Positions 34,851 through 46,400 of a stretch of DNA of 64,000 bases are shown here, piece after piece; position 1 is the stretch's first letter; each line of letters opens with the position of its first letter. This stretch comes from Thereva unica. Its lineage: Eukaryota; Arthropoda; Insecta; Diptera; Therevidae. The notes beneath the pieces were generated by a model. That model was not told where the DNA came from, did no database searches, and saw only the letters and a program-made list of their open reading frames with translations. Position numbers and translations under genes: made by a program. The stretch spans positions 47,220,953 to 47,284,952 of the forward strand of contig OX465283.1 in the NCBI GenBank assembly GCA_949987705.1, in the 5' to 3' direction.

Positions 34851-36510
34851 TTATTAGCCTTGCTATTGGCTGCAAGAGAAAATTGTATCTCTTATCGGAA
34901 TCGCCCGCGACTAGCACGCATAGCGAACAAATAGGCATGCCACAAAAGTACGGAGGCTCCCGCCACAGGCATACACGTTCCTGCCACAATTTATTCGCTG
35001 GAGGCATGCACCCTCTCGCCACCGGCATGCACGCTCCCGCCACAGGAATCTAAACATTTATAAATGCATCTCCATCGGCATAGACCATTCCAAATGCGAG
35101 TGTTGTTTTACCAAGCAATCCCCCAGCTAAGCACTAACCAATTCCAATGCTGCTTTTCTTTGTCCTTTAGATTTTTTTAGAGCCATACAAGCCATTTCGA
35201 AACGCCCAAATGGCTAAACCGTAACGATTTCCCCTTCCTCCTTCTCATACAATTGTTTGGATGTCTCACCAAAACTTATCAACAGCCGACATCTTTGTAA
35301 ACTTAGTTTACACACCCTGTATAGGGTGACATCAAAGTACTATAAGTTCAGACCCTCTTCTTTGTAGCTTACTGAGCGCGAGGATGAAAGGAATACCTGT
35401 TTTATAAAAGGAAACGCTTTAAACCGTTTACATTAATAAAATAGGAAAATCAATTCCAATGTAAAACCTAAAGCCTAAATTTCTTGGAAAAAGGGACAAC
35501 CTCTGTATAAACTTTTTCCTAAAGGCAATATTAAAATTATTTTTTAAAAATTCTTGTTGTAATTCTTTATTTATGTTACCTTGTTATTTTTTACAAATGT
35601 TTATTACTCAGAAACGTAGGTACAATAGCCATGCTTTACTGCATAAAAACAAATCCTTCACATCAATTTTTATAGCATACCTATTCACAACATGAAATTC
35701 CTTACATTCAGTACAAAAATCTTAGATTGGTGAATGAAACAAAATAAAAACCACATTCCAACAAGTATTTTCATGGTCTATATGTACTAGATTCTATCTT
35801 TGTGATCATAATTTTTACAGATGTCCAGTTAGATTCACCCTAAAAGAATTTATTACTAGCCACGAAAGCTCTCCGCGTGTAATAACCCAACAGGAAAAAG
35901 AATACCCTCAGTTACCGCCGGCTACTGTAATACTAGGTCATACATACATATACTAGGTGGCTGCAGGATACACGACAGGAAAAAAGGGCCATTTCATGAT
36001 GTCCTTACATTTTGTGTTATTACCGGAGATAATTCGTGGAAATTTTCCCCCGTAAAAAATTAATGAGCCACAACTCATGAGTTGCCATTCATCCAGCTCT
36101 TATGCGAGACAACTTAATTAATTTCGTTATATTCATTTTTTTTTTTTTTAAATTAGGTGTTAATTGGGTTTGTGATAAGATTATGACATTATTTACGATT
36201 TATGGTGTAGATGTAATGATGTCGGTTAAGTAAAAGGTTCAACTTTTTAGTGATTAAGTAAAGACTTTTATTTTTAAGCGAAGGTATTTTGGCTTTTTCA
36301 AGCAGGTCATTATAGGCCTGCAGCGCAACCACAATTTAACCGCCGAAGTGATGAGGGTGAAGTAACCAGTTGAAACCAATCGCAATCGATAAAGGATGTA
36401 AAAATGCATCTACATTGATTTTGGCAGAAGTTTGGACAGTGCCAGTGCATTTAGACGATTATCATTAAGGATCCCTTGGCAACTTTCTTATGTGCCAAGG
36501 GGCTACACGG
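34851..36510. other. Unassigned region
   Basis: CGCCACAGGCATRCACG-type short repeats occur at about 34968-35040. ACACCCTGTATAGGGTGAC at 35312-35330 looks like two mariner-type termini meeting. No gene was recognised. Confidence 0.35.
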
Positions 36511-36764
36511 GTACACGGATCATCATGTCAGCAGTAAAAACCTGGTTTTTTATGATGCTCTCGGCGTACATGGATATTCCTTCATTGAGAGTAACTTAAT
36601 TATCCTTACCCGCGATATTAATGTTTGTGCACGGGTAATTTAAAGAGTGAGGAGAAGCACTTGTGTATGTTTTAGTCACTACAAAAAAATTTGTTTAAAA
36701 AGTTACAACAGCTTTCTCCTTTTGCCACTCTTCTAAAAACCGGTTTGCGTAATGATCCGTGTAC
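36511..36764. mobile_element. Inverted-repeat MITE (254 bp)
   Basis: GTACACGGATCATCATG on the left pairs imperfectly with AATGATCCGTGTAC on the right. An internal AAAACCTGGTTTTT/AAAAACCGGTTT pair extends the arms. Non-coding and unclassified. No target duplication was identified. Confidence 0.5.
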
Positions 36765-37330
36765 GCCAGCCCAATCCTGTCTAATTGTTATAGTTACTCC
36801 TCCTAAGAAGAGCATATTATAATTCTATAAATCCCGTGAGACATTATTAGCCTTGAGACATCCCCTTGAATTTCATCATTTGTATAAGTTAAGTTTTTCT
36901 AAGTTTCTACACTGTTAGTGAATAGTGAACAGTTTTGATTAATAAAGATATTAAAGTAACTTTCTCTATTTTTTATTATGTGGTTCGATCTCAAGGAAGA
37001 GATCAAACAAATTTAATTTTTTTTACAATCTCAAAGAAGGAGATTAAAAGTTCTAATCTCTAGTGCTGCGGAAAAAAATTAGACCACGTACAAAGTTCTA
37101 CTTAGGTCGAGTCTTCACCAAGCGTGTGACACATCTCCTTGTTCACCTCATATTGATGGCGTCATAGCTTTTTTTGCCTCGAAAACGGAATTCACTTGTT
37201 TCAGGAGGCATAAGATTCCGATGAGGTTGCCTTACCCTAACCGCAAAAGATGCGTCTCTGGCTCAGCCGGCTAAATTTTAAGAAATCGATTCCTCGTTAA
37301 AAAATTCCCTCTTTGGACGGCAAAGAAATC
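36765..37330. other. AT-rich stretch, no gene seen
   Basis: No recognisable gene. A TAATCTC/GAGATTA direct-repeat flavour occurs at about 36985-37065. Confidence 0.35.
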
Positions 37331-37334
37331 TCAA

Positions 37335-38470
37335 ATTAAGAGAGTAACTAGCAAGGCAATTACATCTCTTCATGTTTGTCGCTATTTTGTAGGAAAAACC
37401 TGGGGCCTCAAACTAGGCTAATGTTTTTGCTATACACAACGGTCGTAAGGCCCATGGTCACGTATGCATCCATCGCATGGTGGGCCAAGACCAACCAAAA
37501 GGGTGCTACTGGCCTGTCTTGGTATCACAGCGGCCAAAAGCACTGCGGCTGCGGCTATGTAGGCCCTACTGAACCTCCCTCCGCTACACCTAGTAGTGAA
37601 AAAACAGGCTCTGGCGGGGGCGCTGCGTCTACGGAACTATTTTCCTTTAAGCCGGGAGACATTCTGGAGCATTTATCGATCCTCAAGGAGCTGAACTTGG
37701 AGCCAATGATATCTTTGTCCGATAACATTCCTGCTACTCTTGACTTCGACAAACCGTTTACGACGATTATTCGAAATAGGTCAGAGTGGCAACATGGCAG
37801 GCCTCTCTTCAGAGGAAGCACGGCCTTTTGGTATATGGACGGTTCGAAAGCCGATAAAGGGGTAGGGCTGGGTGTTTATGCCCCTAAGAGCAAAATATCC
37901 ATGGCTCTGGGCACTACCCCCACTGTTTTCAGGCCGAGGTACTCGCCATCAAGGTGTGTGCTCAGACTTGCATTAATAGAGCCCCAAATAGCTCTAACAT
38001 TGTTATTTTCTCCGACAGTCAAACTGCACTGCTGTCCTTGATTGTCTCCAATCTTTGAAATTCCTCAGCAGGAGCAACAGTGTTACGCTGATGTGGACTC
38101 CGGGCCACGAAGGTCACATTGGTAATGAAATTGCCGACAGCCTGGCTAGAGTAGGCGCAAACTCATCACCTATTGGCCCGGAATCTTTCTGTAGCTTAGC
38201 AAGCTGTCATGTAAAAACAGTCATAAGAAATTGGGTCGACCAGCTGTTTCCTCATAGCTGGATAAGGACCCAGGGAGCTCATCAAGCTAAAAGATTCATC
38301 GAAATCGATAGCTAAAGCAGGCAAACTTTTACATCTCAGGAGGTGGGAGCTAAAAATAATAACAGAGAGCAGACCAAACAAAATAGGTCGCAGTGTCGGC
38401 AAAGGCACCCCTCAACAAGAAATAAAAATAGAAATCCGCTGTGGGGACGTCCCACTCGGACCGCCAGCTA
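37335..38470 (+). pseudogene. I/Jockey-type LINE ORF2 C-terminus with RNase H, broken
   Basis: RT thumb end LLYTTVVRPMVTYASIAWWA (about 37420). A linker follows, then RNase H with FWYMDGSKADKGVGLGVYAP (about 37825). A frame change near 37930 follows. The second acidic motif IVIFSDSQTALLSL lies in another frame (about 38000), and VTLMWTPGHEGHIGNEIADS, LARVG in the 38055-38315 frame. At least two frameshifts. The RT core is missing (5'-truncated). Similar in kind to, but distinct from, the LINEs at 1 and 14600. Confidence 0.8.
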
Positions 38471-39837
38471 AAAAATCAAAGAGGAATAGAGTATTTTCGA
38501 AAGTAAGTGTTTGTCACATCACATTCTGACACTCACACTTCATACTCAACCTTTTATTTCATAAATCTCTATAGTACAGGAAAAATAGTAAAAATAGCGG
38601 AAATGATTGGGTACAGGCTGAAAATTGGCACGGAGCTTCCTTTTAGGGTTCTTAATAAGGGGTTATAAAGTCTACCGATTTTCTACCCCGGGAACCTTTC
38701 TTTTTAGGGGGTTTTAGGGTCAAAATATCTGTTTTTTGCAAATGCATCTGAAACCGTAAGTCCTATCTTAAAAAAATGTTCACAAAGTTTGTAGCTCATA
38801 CGATTTTCTACAAAAAATGTTATTATACATTTTCCCGTACGTATTGCCATTCATGAGATATCACCGTTTTAAAGATTTAAAATATTCATATGAACTCATT
38901 CACGACTTGTATAGGTTTTCCTACGTTCAAGTTGGACTACTTTTCTAATTTTTTCAGGGGTCATTCCTGGATGTATTTGGAGGAAAAATGTGTTCTAGAT
39001 AGGGGGCTAACCACTAAGATACAGGGTGTTCGCGAAAAAACAATGTCTTTTTTTGTCATTTATTTAGAGTTGAATAACTCCTAGACCAATTATCGTAAAC
39101 CAATATACTTAGACTCATCTTTCAGGTCAAAGTGTATTCTTTTATTTGATATAAAGATCAGGAACTTGAGTTGCTCCGTTTAGAAGATATGTAGGTTCAA
39201 AGCATGAGCGAAATGTTTAAAAGCCTAATGATATTTTTTATTCAATTTGAAGTATATTTTCTGTTTTTTTTTTTATCAAATGGTCCAAATTGGAACAATA
39301 ATACAAAATTACATCTAAATTATGTCAGATAGTATTATTGTTCCAATTTGGACCATTTGGTAAAAAAAAACAGAAAATATACTTTAAATTGAATAAAAAA
39401 TATCAATAGGCTTTTAAACATTTCGCTCATGCTTTGAACCTACATATCTTCTAAACGGAGCAACTCAAGTTCCTGATCTTTATATCAAATAAAAGAATAC
39501 ACTTTGACCTAAAAGATGAGTCTAAGTATATTGGTTTACGATAATTGGTCTAGGAGTTATTCAACTCTAAATAAATGACAAAAAAAGACATTGTTTTTTC
39601 GCGAACACCCTGTATCTTAGTGGTTAGCCCCCTATCTAGAACACATTTTTCCTCCAAATACATCCAGGAATGACCCCTGAAAAAATTAGAAAAGTAGTCC
39701 AACTTGAACGTAGGAAAACCTATACAAGTCGTGAATGAGTTCATATGAATATTTTAAATCTTTAAAACGGTGATATCTCATGAATGGCAATACGTACGGG
39801 AAAATGTATAATAACATTTTTTGTAGAAAATCGTATG

Positions 39838-39842
39838 AGCTA
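39838..39842. repeat. Target-site duplication AGCTA, left
   Basis: AGCTA directly precedes the first LTR, and the same 5 bp follow the third LTR at 56906-56910. The uninterrupted opposite palindrome arm (about 38790) carries a single copy, so the empty site is known. A 5 bp duplication fits BEL/Pao. Confidence 0.95.
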
Positions 39843-39962
39843 TGTTGAGGAATCAATCATCATTATACTAACATTTAAATTAATTCATAATATTAATTCA
39901 TAATTCATATTTGCTTAATCTCTAAAATAAATCCAAAAAAAAAACAAAACCTAATCATATAT

Positions 39963-40141
39963 CATAAATTCATTCTTTCTCATAGAAGAATTTTATTATC
40001 ATCCAAAACGTAATCTGATATTTCATTTTTAATGTATCTGGCGCAAATTGCCAGACGTAATAAGACACCAATTTTAAATGCAACTGGCGTAAATTGCTGC
40101 GAGAGCAATTTACGATACCTATGAGAAAGAATGAATTTATG
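39963..40141 (+). promoter_or_regulatory. Nested inverted repeats in LTR U3
   Basis: CATAAATTCATTCTTTCTCATAG (23 bp; 39963-39985) is exactly complementary to 40119-40141. Inside it is a second perfect hairpin, CGTAAATTGCT-GCGAG-AGCAATTTACG (40088-40114), and two TCTGGCGYAAATTGC-type half-copies. It lies just upstream of the TATA box. It repeats in the other two LTRs at +8257 and +16514. Role unknown: possibly protein binding, cruciform or small-RNA source. Confidence 0.8.
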
Positions 40142-40198
40142 ATTCTATGGGAAAATTCTTCCCTCAAAAATTGCAGATTTAGGAATAAGTTATTTTTG

Positions 40199-40234
40199 TA
40201 TAAAAGTCAGTTTTTTAAATAAAGTTGTCAGTTG
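40199..40234 (+). promoter_or_regulatory. LTR core promoter: TATA box and initiator
   Basis: TATAAAAG at 40199-40206 is followed 31 nt later by TCAGTT (40228-40233), which matches the arthropod initiator with A+1 at 40230. Spacing is ideal for RNA polymerase II. This would place the U3/R border near 40230. The start is predicted, not measured. Confidence 0.7.
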
Positions 40235-40372
40235 TTTTTCAGCATTAAAACAGCGAGTTTCAATCATTTTTCTAAATATTCAAGTGTACTGGTCTATGAG
40301 CCTTTGCACTAAACTACAAGGGTCTAGGTTTATGTGCCTTAGACCAATTTATTTTCAATTATAACAAAGCGA

Positions 40373-40378
40373 AATAAA
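40373..40378 (+). terminator. Polyadenylation signal near LTR end
   Basis: AATAAA lies 13 bp before the LTR end. A second one at 40218-40223 lies just upstream of the predicted start, and being U3-proximal it would be absent from the 5' end of the transcript. The same signals occur in LTR 2 and LTR 3; the downstream LTR would terminate transcription. Confidence 0.5.
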
Positions 40379-40395
40379 AGAATTTCGTACATTTT

Positions 40396-40413
40396 TGGTG
40401 ACCCCGAGTATTC
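40396..40413 (+). other. Primer-binding site, unit 1
   Basis: TGGTGACCCCGAGTATTC begins 4 nt after LTR 1. The TGG start complements a tRNA CCA end, as required for minus-strand priming. I could not assign the tRNA species with confidence. The same sequence at 48653-48670 serves unit 2. Confidence 0.75.
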
Positions 40414-40497
40414 GGAAGGAAGTTAGACAATTTTTCATTCAACATTTTCATCATCGGCATCATTATCTGACCGTAATTTATATCAAGGAAAGTTCAC

Positions 40498-43400
40498 GTG
40501 CACGAGATCATCATGGATATGGAGCGATTGTCTCAGATGCAAAAGGAGACTGGAGGAGAAATCGAGAGAATCTCCAACAACTACACAAAGACCCCCATTG
40601 ACCGGAGGACCTCATCGTATATGAACACCAAATTACGAGAGCTAGGAGACTTATGGACAATGTTCGAGGCTACGGACAGCGAGATCCGGACAAATCACGC
40701 CGATAAAGTTAATCACCCCTACTTTTTTCAAGAGTACTACCGTCAAATACAGAAAGGTTATGAAAAGGTTATTAATGACATCAAGCAGCGTCTTGAATCG
40801 CTCAGGACCGTCGGTCAAGCCACAAACCAGCCTGGAGTAGTCATTGAAGAAGAACGCGATAAAGAAGAAGGCGATGAAGAAGAACCTCATAAGACGTCTA
40901 GCGCAGCTGGCGCTATTCCAAAGCATCATCGCTATGAAGCGAAGAAAGAACAACGTGCTGACTTAACAATCAATACAAGAAAACTCATGATTCTAAGTAC
41001 AGCAATGCGGAAAATACTAAAGACTACTGGTGATGCCATCAGTCCTCTGCCAGAGTGTTACTGCAACCTGCAAATTAAGAGAATTGAAAGTCGCTGGAAC
41101 GAGATCTCAACGCTTCATACAGCAATTTGGAGTCAGCTTAGTGAATCATCGCTGGAACATTACAACATCGAGGAGTACTTTAGTCTGGAAGAAGAGGTTC
41201 AAACAGCACTCCTACAGCTATATGGTCAATTGAAGACTTCCAAAACAACAGTAGAGTCAACAATTAAGAACTCTTCAGCCGTCAAGCTGCCTAAGGTAAC
41301 TTTACCAAAGTTCGATGGTGATTACCTGAAGTGGCGCCAGTTTCGAGACCTATTTACGGAACTGATTCACAACCAAAACATTGCAGATTGCCACAAGATG
41401 TGGTATCTAAAGACAAGCCTGCTGGGAGAAGCAGAAAAGCTTATCAGACACTATACAACCTCAGATGCCAACTATATGTCAGCCTGGAAGGTCATCAATG
41501 ATCGATACGAAAACACCAGATTATTAGCAACAGCATTGATAAGCAAACTTCTGTCTCAACCGAGCCAATCAAATGAAAGTGCAACAGCCATTAAGTCGAT
41601 GCACGACACAACATGGGAATGCTTATTAGGACTTCAAAACCTACAACTTGACACTTCGCATTGGGATCCATTGCTCCTGCATATCCTACAAAGAAAGATG
41701 GACAGAAATACACTCACGTTATGGGAGCAGTCACTAGCTAATCCGAGAGCACTACCAACACTCACAGATTTTCTCAAGTTTCTAGAAATCCGGTTCCAGT
41801 CGCTAGAGGCACTGGGAGGCAAATCCAAGTCGATAGAAGAAAGGCCAAAACAGCAAACAACATTAAAAACGTTTTCCTCCATGGTGACGACAAGTCATAG
41901 TTGTCCTTCATGCAAGGGACAACACGCACTGTATGCGTGTAACAAATTTCTTCAGTCAACACCAGCCGATCGCCTAAAAACAGTAAGGGCAAACAAACTC
42001 TGCATCAATTGTCTTAAATCAGGACACAGCTACTACAATTGCACATCTAGAGCCTGCACCAAATGCTCACGAAGGCATAACACTCTCTTGCATCTGGAAG
42101 ACACAACATCAAACAGCAAAGTTACCAAGATGGACGTCCCAAAGGAACCTACAGCACAAACAAACAACAAAGTTGCGACAGCTCAGCAAGCCTCGGGGGG
42201 AGGACCTTCAGCTTCTCTGACAGCGAATTCAGTCCAACCAATTAAGGGATATGTTTTATTAGGCTCAGCTCTTGTGAATGTTAGCAATCAAGTAGGCAAG
42301 AGCATTCAATGCAGAGCCCTTCTTGACAGTGGGTCCCAGTTGAGTTTCCTAACTGAACATTCAGCCAAGAGATTAAACCTAAGGATGGAATCCACGCAGA
42401 CCAACATCGAAATGATTGGCCGGCAAAGCCAAAAGACACATCAACGAGCAGCTATCAATTTACACTCCAGAATCAATGGCTTCAACGCTTCCATCGAAGT
42501 CCAGATCATACCCAGCATAATTTCTCCACAACCTACCTGTTTGATTGACATTTCTACTTGGTCAATACCTCATAATATAGCTCTCGCTGATCCACATTTC
42601 AACGAAACAGGGGAGATTGATCTTCTAATAGGTGCTGAATTATACCATTCTCTCCTTGCAGTAGGACAGATTAAGCTATGTGACACCTTGCCGATTTTGC
42701 AGAATACCGTGTTCGGGTGGGTCGTTGGCGGCAAGATACATGATGCTGTTTCTCAACAAGCGACTTGTGGTATTTGCTCTGAAGATGAACGATTAAGCGA
42801 ACAAATTGAAAGATTCTGGCAGCTGGAAGACGTTGACAGCACAGATCGTTCGCTCTCGGTCATAGATCATCAATGCGAAGTTAACTTCAATGAAACATGC
42901 ACAAGAGATAACTCAGGACGGTTTACAGTGAACCTACCAATGCGAAAGGATCCACAGACGCTTGGCGAGTCCAAGGAGATAGCCTATCGAAGATTTTTAA
43001 GCGTAGAACGGAAACTCACTTTGAATCCAGAGCTAAGGGAACAATACTGCGCATTCATGCGCGAGTATGAACAATTAGGACACATGCGAGAAATTGATGT
43101 CAACACAATAAGCAAACCTTATTATTTCTTGCCACATCACGCAGTCATAAAGCCCGAAAGTTCCATTACCAAATTACGAGTCGTGTTTGACGCCTCAGCC
43201 AAGACGACAACAGGGATTTCGCTAAATGATATTCTCCACATAGGGCCAATAATCCAAGAGGACGTGTACACTATATTATTACGCTTCCGTCTTCCACGAT
43301 ATGTCTTTACCGCCGACATCGAAAAGATGTATAGGCAAATAAGAATAGCCGAGGAACAACAAAGATACCAACTGATATGGTGGCGCCACCATCCGCAAGA

Positions 43401-46400
43401 CAAGATTCGGTGCTTTCAACTGACTACAGTAACATACGGCACCGCCTGCGCACCATATCTAGCGATACGATGTCTCCAGAAACTAGCCGAAGAAGAATCC
43501 CACAGCTACCCATTAGCACTACAGACCATCAAACAAAATTTCTATGTAGACGATGTACTAGCTGGATCTGATAGCCTGATGGAAGCAGTAGAAAAGAAAT
43601 CACAACTACAAAAGCTGCTACATCTAGGTGGTTTCAAATTAAGAAAATGGTGTGCCAATCACCCACAGCTTCTGCAAGGAATTGGGCCAGAAGACCAGGA
43701 ATTGCAGTTGGACTTCAGCAGTATGACAGAAGAGCATGTGAAAACTATGGGATTGACATGGTCTCCAAAAACAGATATATTCCGCGTTAGATTCAATGGC
43801 ACCCCACATCATCGAATAACTAAACGCACAGTGGTATCAGACATAGCCCATCTTTTTGACCCGTTGGGCATAGTGGCTCCAATAGTGGTCGTTGCAAAAC
43901 TGTTTTCTCAAAGATTATGGGCACTTAAGATAGACTGGGACGCTGCCCTACCACAAGAGCATCATTCCTACTGGACTAGGTTCAAAGAAGACTTGGCTGT
44001 ATTAAACGACGTCACAGTTCCTAGACACGTCTTTGCCCAGAGAAGTCCGAAGTCATTACAAATCCACATATTCACCGACGCCTCAGAAAGAGCATTTGGG
44101 GCAGTTGCTTACATTCGGTCCATCAATAAGGACAACATCATTACCGTACGGCTACTGTGTGCAAAATCAAGAGTTGCACCATTGAAGCAGCATACATTAC
44201 CCCGTTTAGAACTTTGTGCAGCTAAACTAGGTGCCGAACTAGGCAACAGAATTCGAGTCGACCTTAACCTCAAGGGAGAATCGATGTACTTTTGGACTGA
44301 CTCCGAAATTACGTTAGCATGGATCAACACAAGCTCAGCCAAACTTCAAACATTTGTGGCAAACAGAGTGGCAGCAATACAAACACTTACCAGAGCACAG
44401 CAGTGGCGTCACGTAACCTCCAAGCAAAACCCAGCAGATGTACTGTCCCGAGGCACCACACCACAGAAGCTGATCTCAGACAATTTATGGTTCTACGGCC
44501 CCATTTTTATTCACGGCGCAGAATCAAGCTGGCCTCCACCATATGAAAAGGGGAGGCAAGATTTATTGGAACTAAGAAAAGGTGTAGTAACGTCAGCACT
44601 CCAGATCACAGACACACATTTCATCGACATTATTAATCATAGAAATTCATTCAAAAGGCTTCAGAGAATAGTAGCTTATGTGCTACGGTTCGCCAAGGGC
44701 TTGAGGAAGGACAAACCACGTAGCATTCAAATCACAGCTGAAGAGATGGGAAGTGCTAAATACACAATCATGAAAGCGATACAGGAATCAGAGTTCAAAG
44801 GTGATATAAATCATCTAAGAAAATATGGAGAAGTGTCAAAGAATAGCTCCTTGGCCGGTCTCACCCCATTCATTGATCATGATGGTGTCGTAAGGGTTGG
44901 CGGAAGACTGGAGGCCGCTGATCTTCCATACGATTCAAAACATCCAATTTTGCTACCTTATGGCCACTCATTGACAAAGACCATCCTGAATGAGATTCAT
45001 GTGGATAACCTTCATATTGGTCCACAAGGTTTACTGGGGATCACACGGCAGCAGTTCTGGCCAATAAAAGGCAAAACATTAGTAAGGTCGGTCGTGCAGC
45101 ATTGTGTTCACTGTGCTAAAGCTAAGCCGATACTATTGCAACAACTAATGGGAAATCTTCCGCCAGCACGAGTACAGCCAGCAAGACCCTTCATCAATTC
45201 TGGAGTTGACTTCTGCGGTCCTGTTTGGACACACTTTAAGATCCGAGGTAAACGTCCTGTCAAAGCTTACATCGCAGTTTTCTGCTGTTTTTCGACGAAG
45301 GCCGTACATCTAGAGATTGTCAGTGATATGACTACAGAAGGTTTCATTGGCGCATTAAAAAGGTTTACAGCAAGAAGAGGTCACTGCCGCCACATTTACT
45401 GCGACAATGGCACCAATTTCGTGGGTGCAAGAAATCAATTGACCGAATTACAACAACTTATTCAATCTGAAGATTCAATTAACAGAATCGTAACAACATG
45501 CAGCTCCAGAGGTACTGATTTTCACATGATACCACCACGAGCTCCACACTTTGGTGGCCTGTGGGAAGCTGCCGTTAAGTCAGCGAAGCATTTACTTCAA
45601 TCAACGTTAGTAGCCGCCTCGCTTACCTACGAGGAGATGGAGACAGTTGTAACAGAGGTGGAGGCCATTCTGAATTCAAGACCTCTTACCCCAATGTCTA
45701 CAAATCCCAATGATTTGATGGCACTCACTCCAGGCCATTTTTTAATAGGGGAGCCCCTAACGTCAACCGTGGACTCTCACGCCAAACCTCCGAACGTAAA
45801 TCTTCTCACACGGTGGAAACTTGTCACACATCTTAAAAATGAATTCTGGCGCAGATGGCAGAAGGAATACTTGAACGAGCTTCAATATCGTGCCAAGTGG
45901 AGACAACGATCACAAAACATCAAACAAGGCGACATGGTCATAATCAAGGAAGACAATACTCCTCCGTTACGCTGGTTACTAGGACGAATATTACAAACTC
46001 ACGCTGGAAATGACGGTCTCGTCCGTGTTGCTGATGTTAAAACATCTACAGGGGTGCTACGCCGCCCCATCCACAAACTAGCACCTCTACCAATAGAGAA
46101 TCCTGAAGCAAGGAGCGAGGAAGAATCCAAAGCAAGAGAAGAATCCTCAGAGTTGCATCAGCCATCGGACCCCCTTGGACCCCAGTCAACAACGTCTACT
46201 GAAGAAAACAGACCCAACGAAAAGCACACAACTGAGTCACCGCCAAGGAAGAAAATAAGAGGCTCAATGGGATCTGCCATCATGACATTACTTCTCACTT
46301 GTTTAATTCTTCCTACAACTTGGGCTACCCCCGTTGAAATAACACCTTTCAAAAATCAACCGGGAATCTATTTTGAAAATTTGGGACCATCAAATATCAT

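Larger units (their letters stand above)
39843..40391 (+). repeat. BEL/Pao LTR 1
   Basis: 549 bp, begins TGTTGAGGAATC and ends TTTCGTACA (TG...CA). No difference from LTR 2 or 3 was seen by eye, and all three have the same length. It contains a large U3 inverted repeat, a TATA box, an initiator and polyadenylation signals (listed separately). Confidence 0.95.

Noticed and set aside
38890..39744. Two identical 64-codon proteins on opposite strands
   Set aside because: A product of palindrome symmetry, not a duplicated gene.
39970..40167. 65-codon minus-strand gene in each LTR
   Set aside because: It spans the U3 inverted repeat and is identical in the three LTRs only because they are identical; no coding evidence.
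40498..40600. Translational frameshift between gag and pol
   Set aside because: The frame is continuous from Gag through integrase and the envelope-like part, so no frameshift is needed.
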